The notes beneath the pieces are model-generated. The model had not been told where the DNA came from, ran no database searches, and saw only the letters and a program-made list of their open reading frames with translations. A stretch of 7,074 nt of DNA from an uncultured Collinsella sp. (GTDB lineage: Bacteria; Actinomycetota; Coriobacteriia; Coriobacteriales; Coriobacteriaceae). Of this stretch, positions 4,595 through 7,074 are shown one piece after another (within the stretch, counting starts at the first letter, position 1; each line of letters begins with the position of its first letter). The stretch lies in assembly GCA_900542945.1 (NCBI GenBank), contig UQPI01000080.1, forward strand, positions 1 to 7,074, in the 5' to 3' direction. Both the position numbers and the translations under genes were made by a program.

Positions 4595-6965
4595 CGACAA
4601 CGCGCTGGTGGTGGCGCTCGATACCTCGACCGACATGCTTGCCTGCGCGGCAAGCTGGATTGATGGGCAGACGGGCGAGACGAAGCTCGCGAGTGGCGAC
4701 CACATGTGTCGCCGTCACGCCAACGTTGAGCTCGTGAATACCGTTGATGGCGTGCTGGCTCAAGCCGGTCTGAATCGCAGCGATGTTGGTTGCTACGTGG
4801 TCGGCCGCGGCCCGGGGTCGTTTACGGGCGTGCGCATCGGCATCTCCACTGCCAAGGGCCTCGCATGTGGTGCCAATGTTCCGCTGCTGGGCGTGTCGAC
4901 GCTTGACGCTTGCGCTTGGACGGCGTGGAAGGTTGGCGTGCGTGGCAAGCTTGGTATCTTGGCCGATGCTATGCGCGGTGAGGTATATCCGGCGCTGTAT
5001 ATGCTGGTCGATGAGGGTCCCGAGCGTCAATTTGAGCGCGAACACGTGGTCAAGGCCGCCGTGGCGCTCGATGAGTGGCGCCAAGCAGCGGACTGGGACC
5101 AGGTTCAGCTGACCGGTGACGGTCTTGTGCGCTATGGCAAGCTGCTGGGTGAGGACGAGACCGCCCGCTGCGTGGAGCGCGACCTGTGGTGGCCTTCGGG
5201 CGAGGGCTTGCTGCTCGCGCACGCTGCGGGCGACGGCGATCCGGCCCGCGTCCTGCCGATTTACACGCGCCTTTCGGATGCCGAGGAAAACGAGCGCAAG
5301 CGTCTTGGTCTTGCCGAGAGTGCGCACAGCGAAATTACGGGCGTTGCCGATGAGCTCGCCGGTCGTCATCTGCAGTTCCGTCCCATGGGCGCGGCGGATG
5401 CCGAGGGCGCGAGCGCGCTGGAGGCCGCCTGCTTTGAAGGTGCCGGACACGAGGCGTGGACGCCGGGCATGTTCCTGTCCGAACTGGGCGAGGACGTCGC
5501 TGCGCCGCGTAGTTGGTGGGTGGCACACGACGACGGCAAGCTGCTGGGCCTTGCCGGCGGTATGGTCGTGGACGGTGATGTGCAGATTCTGGATGTCGCC
5601 GTCGACCCGGCACATCGCCGTGAGGGCATTGCCCGCAAGCTGCTGTCGCACGTGAGCTATGATGCCCAGATGCTCGGCTGCACTACGGCTTCGCTCGAGG
5701 TCGAGGACGGTAACGAGGGAGCGATCGCGCTTTATAACGCTCTGGGCTTTACCGAGGCTGGCCGTCGTCGTGGCTATTACGGTGCCGGCAAGGACGCCAT
5801 CGTCATGACGGCCCCACTTCCCCTCGTGCTTCCGGTCGATAACGCCTCGCCCGAGCCGACGGCAGCCGAGCAACGCGCATGGCCCCTGTCTGCGCCCAAG
5901 CGCTCTGCCGAGGAACGTGTCGAGATTGAGCATCGCCGCCTAGTGCTCGCTATCGAGAGCTCCTGCGACGAGACGGCGGTGGCGATTATCGATGCAGATG
6001 GCAATATGCTGGCCAACCAGGTGTCGACACAGATTGATTTTCACGCCCGCTTTGGCGGCGTGGTGCCCGAGATCGCCTCGCGCAAACACGTTGAGGTGAT
6101 TGTGAGCGTCGTGGATGCGGCGCTCGAGGATGCCGCAGCATCGCTTGGTCTTGAGGGTGGAGCCATTGCCCCTAGCGAGCTTGCCGCCGTGGGCGTGACA
6201 CAGGGTCCGGGCCTGGTGGGCGCCCTCGTGGTGGGCGTTGCCTTTGCTAAAGGCTTTGCCTACGCTGCCGGTAAGCCGCTCGTATGCGTCAACCATCTGG
6301 AGGGGCACCTGTTTGCCAACTTGCTGGCGCAGCCCGACCTCAAGCCGCCGTTTATCTTCACGCTCGTCTCGGGCGGTCATACCATGCTTGTTCACGTCAA
6401 GGCGTGGGGCGACTACGAGGTGCTCGGCGAGACGCTCGACGACGCCGTGGGCGAAGCCTTCGACAAGGTGGCAAAGGCGCTGGGCCTGGGCTATCCCGGT
6501 GGCCCCATCATCTCCAAGCTTGCCGAGACGGGCAACCCCAAGGCGATCGATTTTCCCCGCGCGCTTAACAGCAGGGGAGACTACCGCTTCTCGCTTTCGG
6601 GCCTCAAGACGGCGGTGACGCTCTACATCGAGCAGGAGACCAAGGCCGGGCGCACGATTCACCTGCCCGATCTAGCGGCCTCGTTTGAGGCGGCGGTCTT
6701 TGACGTGCAGTACAAGAAGGCCAAAAACGCACTGCACGCTACCGGATGCAAGGAATACTGCATCGGTGGCGGCGTCTCGGCCAACCCGCATCTGCGCGAG
6801 ATGATGATCAAGAAGCTTGGGCGTCAGGGGATCCGCGTAACGGTGCCACCGCTTTCGGCGTGCACCGACAACGCCGCCATGATCGCAGAGGTTGCTCGCC
6901 GTAAATTCGACCGAGGAGAAATCTCGCCGTTCGACGTCGATGCCGATCCAAACATGACGTTGTAG
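4581..6965 (+). CDS. tsaD: TsaB-RimI-TsaD fusion: t6A37 threonylcarbamoyltransferase with embedded GNAT N-acetyltransferase
   Basis: One 794-residue chain joins three proteins that are usually separate. TsaB, the partner subunit, spans about 8-232: ALDTST (12-17), GRGPGSFTGVRIG (75-87), DAMRGEVY (129-136), PIYTR (226-230). RimI, a GNAT acetyltransferase for protein N-termini such as ribosomal protein S18, spans about 264-410: acetyl-CoA loop RREGIA (346-351), SLEVEDGN (371-378), ALYNALGF (383-390). Glu373 and Tyr385 align with the catalytic Glu103 and Tyr115 of E. coli RimI. TsaD, the catalytic subunit moving threonylcarbamoyl from its AMP adduct to A37 of ANN-decoding tRNAs, spans about 453-794: AIESSCDET (457-465), FGGVVPEIASR (491-501), metal ligands His572 and His576 in NHLEGH, SGGHT (597-601), LSGLKTAV (672-679), GGGVSAN (729-735) and Asp763 in CTDNAAMIA. 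A Pro/Ala-rich linker (411-452) precedes TsaD. All motifs look intact with no frameshift. It overlaps tsaE by 14 nt and ends the operon. Confidence 0.95.
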   Translation: MSLHNDNALVVALDTSTDMLACAASWIDGQTGETKLASGDHMCRRHANVELVNTVDGVLAQAGLNRSDVGCYVVGRGPGSFTGVRIGISTAKGLACGANVPLLGVSTLDACAWTAWKVGVRGKLGILADAMRGEVYPALYMLVDEGPERQFEREHVVKAAVALDEWRQAADWDQVQLTGDGLVRYGKLLGEDETARCVERDLWWPSGEGLLLAHAAGDGDPARVLPIYTRLSDAEENERKRLGLAESAHSEITGVADELAGRHLQFRPMGAADAEGASALEAACFEGAGHEAWTPGMFLSELGEDVAAPRSWWVAHDDGKLLGLAGGMVVDGDVQILDVAVDPAHRREGIARKLLSHVSYDAQMLGCTTASLEVEDGNEGAIALYNALGFTEAGRRRGYYGAGKDAIVMTAPLPLVLPVDNASPEPTAAEQRAWPLSAPKRSAEERVEIEHRRLVLAIESSCDETAVAIIDADGNMLANQVSTQIDFHARFGGVVPEIASRKHVEVIVSVVDAALEDAAASLGLEGGAIAPSELAAVGVTQGPGLVGALVVGVAFAKGFAYAAGKPLVCVNHLEGHLFANLLAQPDLKPPFIFTLVSGGHTMLVHVKAWGDYEVLGETLDDAVGEAFDKVAKALGLGYPGGPIISKLAETGNPKAIDFPRALNSRGDYRFSLSGLKTAVTLYIEQETKAGRTIHLPDLAASFEAAVFDVQYKKAKNALHATGCKEYCIGGGVSANPHLREMMIKKLGRQGIRVTVPPLSACTDNAAMIAEVARRKFDRGEISPFDVDADPNMTL

Positions 6966-6976
6966 CTGGCACGGCG

Positions 6977-6998
6977 CGGTCCCCGGACGGAGGGGCCG
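6977..6998 (+). other. GC-rich hairpin in the 3' untranslated region
   Basis: CGGTCCC (6977-6983) can pair with GGGGCCG (6992-6998), giving seven base pairs including one G-T (G-U in RNA), around an 8-nt loop. It begins 11 nt after the fusion gene's stop codon. No T-run follows, so it is not a canonical terminator. It could stabilise the 3' end of the transcript against nucleases, or it may simply reflect high GC content. Confidence 0.4.
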
Positions 6999-7035
6999 GA
7001 TATAAGGTTTCCTGCTCTACAGTCCTGCGCAAGAC

Positions 7036-7061
7036 GAAGGCCACATTAAGTGGCCTTCTTT
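7036..7061 (+). terminator. Rho-independent terminator of the acpS-tsaD operon
   Basis: A perfect 9-bp inverted repeat, GAAGGCCAC (7036-7044) with GTGGCCTTC (7050-7058), closes on an ATTAA loop and is followed by TTT. Position, 70 nt past the last stop codon, and stem quality support an intrinsic terminator. The T-run is short, so termination may be partial. The remaining bases to the window end show nothing further. Confidence 0.82.
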
Positions 7062-7074
7062 GCGTGCGGAACTC

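Noticed and set aside
4479..5933. A 484-codon open frame on the minus strand opposite tsaE and the fusion gene
   Set aside because: Its translation is rich in Arg, His and Ala with no recognisable motif, while the + strand encodes conserved domains across the whole stretch. Long antisense open frames are expected opposite GC-biased genes.
5940..6662. A 240-codon minus-strand open frame opposite the TsaD module
   Set aside because: No domain motifs and no ribosome binding context were seen; it is a shadow of the conserved TsaD frame.
7001..7023. TATAAG and TACAGT as -10 elements of a promoter for a downstream gene
   Set aside because: No convincing -35 at proper spacing, and a terminator follows within about 15 nt.

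Overview
This window is a compact block of six co-directional housekeeping genes on the + strand, closed off by a terminator at each end. The order is acpS, nnr, alr, a family 4 uracil-DNA glycosylase, tsaE, and a single long gene whose product joins TsaB, RimI and TsaD in one chain. The gene order (nnr, alr, tsaE, tsaB, rimI, tsaD) is the classic actinobacterial arrangement. The TsaB-RimI-TsaD fusion, the GC-rich codon use and the good Shine-Dalgarno sites suggest an actinobacterium of the class Coriobacteriia, with a Collinsella-like gut organism as the best guess. That placement is inference from architecture and composition, not a database match.

Layout. Bases 1-32 are a strong rho-independent terminator of the gene upstream of the window. 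Bases 33-141 hold two candidate sigma-70-type promoters exactly 36 bp apart and the acpS ribosome binding site. Bases 142-6965 are almost entirely coding: intergenic gaps are 0, 2, 8 and 12 nt, and the last pair overlaps by 14 nt, so one operon transcript is likely. Bases 6966-7074 hold a GC-rich hairpin and then a second terminator. No RNA gene, mobile element, CRISPR array or large repeat is visible.

Function. AcpS activates acyl carrier protein for lipid synthesis. Nnr repairs hydrated NAD(P)H. Alr makes D-alanine for the cell wall. The glycosylase removes uracil from DNA. TsaE with the TsaB and TsaD modules completes the threonylcarbamoyl transfer step of tRNA t6A37 synthesis; TsaC, which makes the threonylcarbamoyl-AMP donor, must lie elsewhere. 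The RimI module keeps the catalytic residues of a protein N-terminal acetyltransferase.

The most unusual points are the triple fusion, a roughly 53-residue charged C-terminal extension on AcpS, the glycosylase inserted between alr and tsaE, and the tandem promoter pair. I do not see an undescribed defence or mobile system here.
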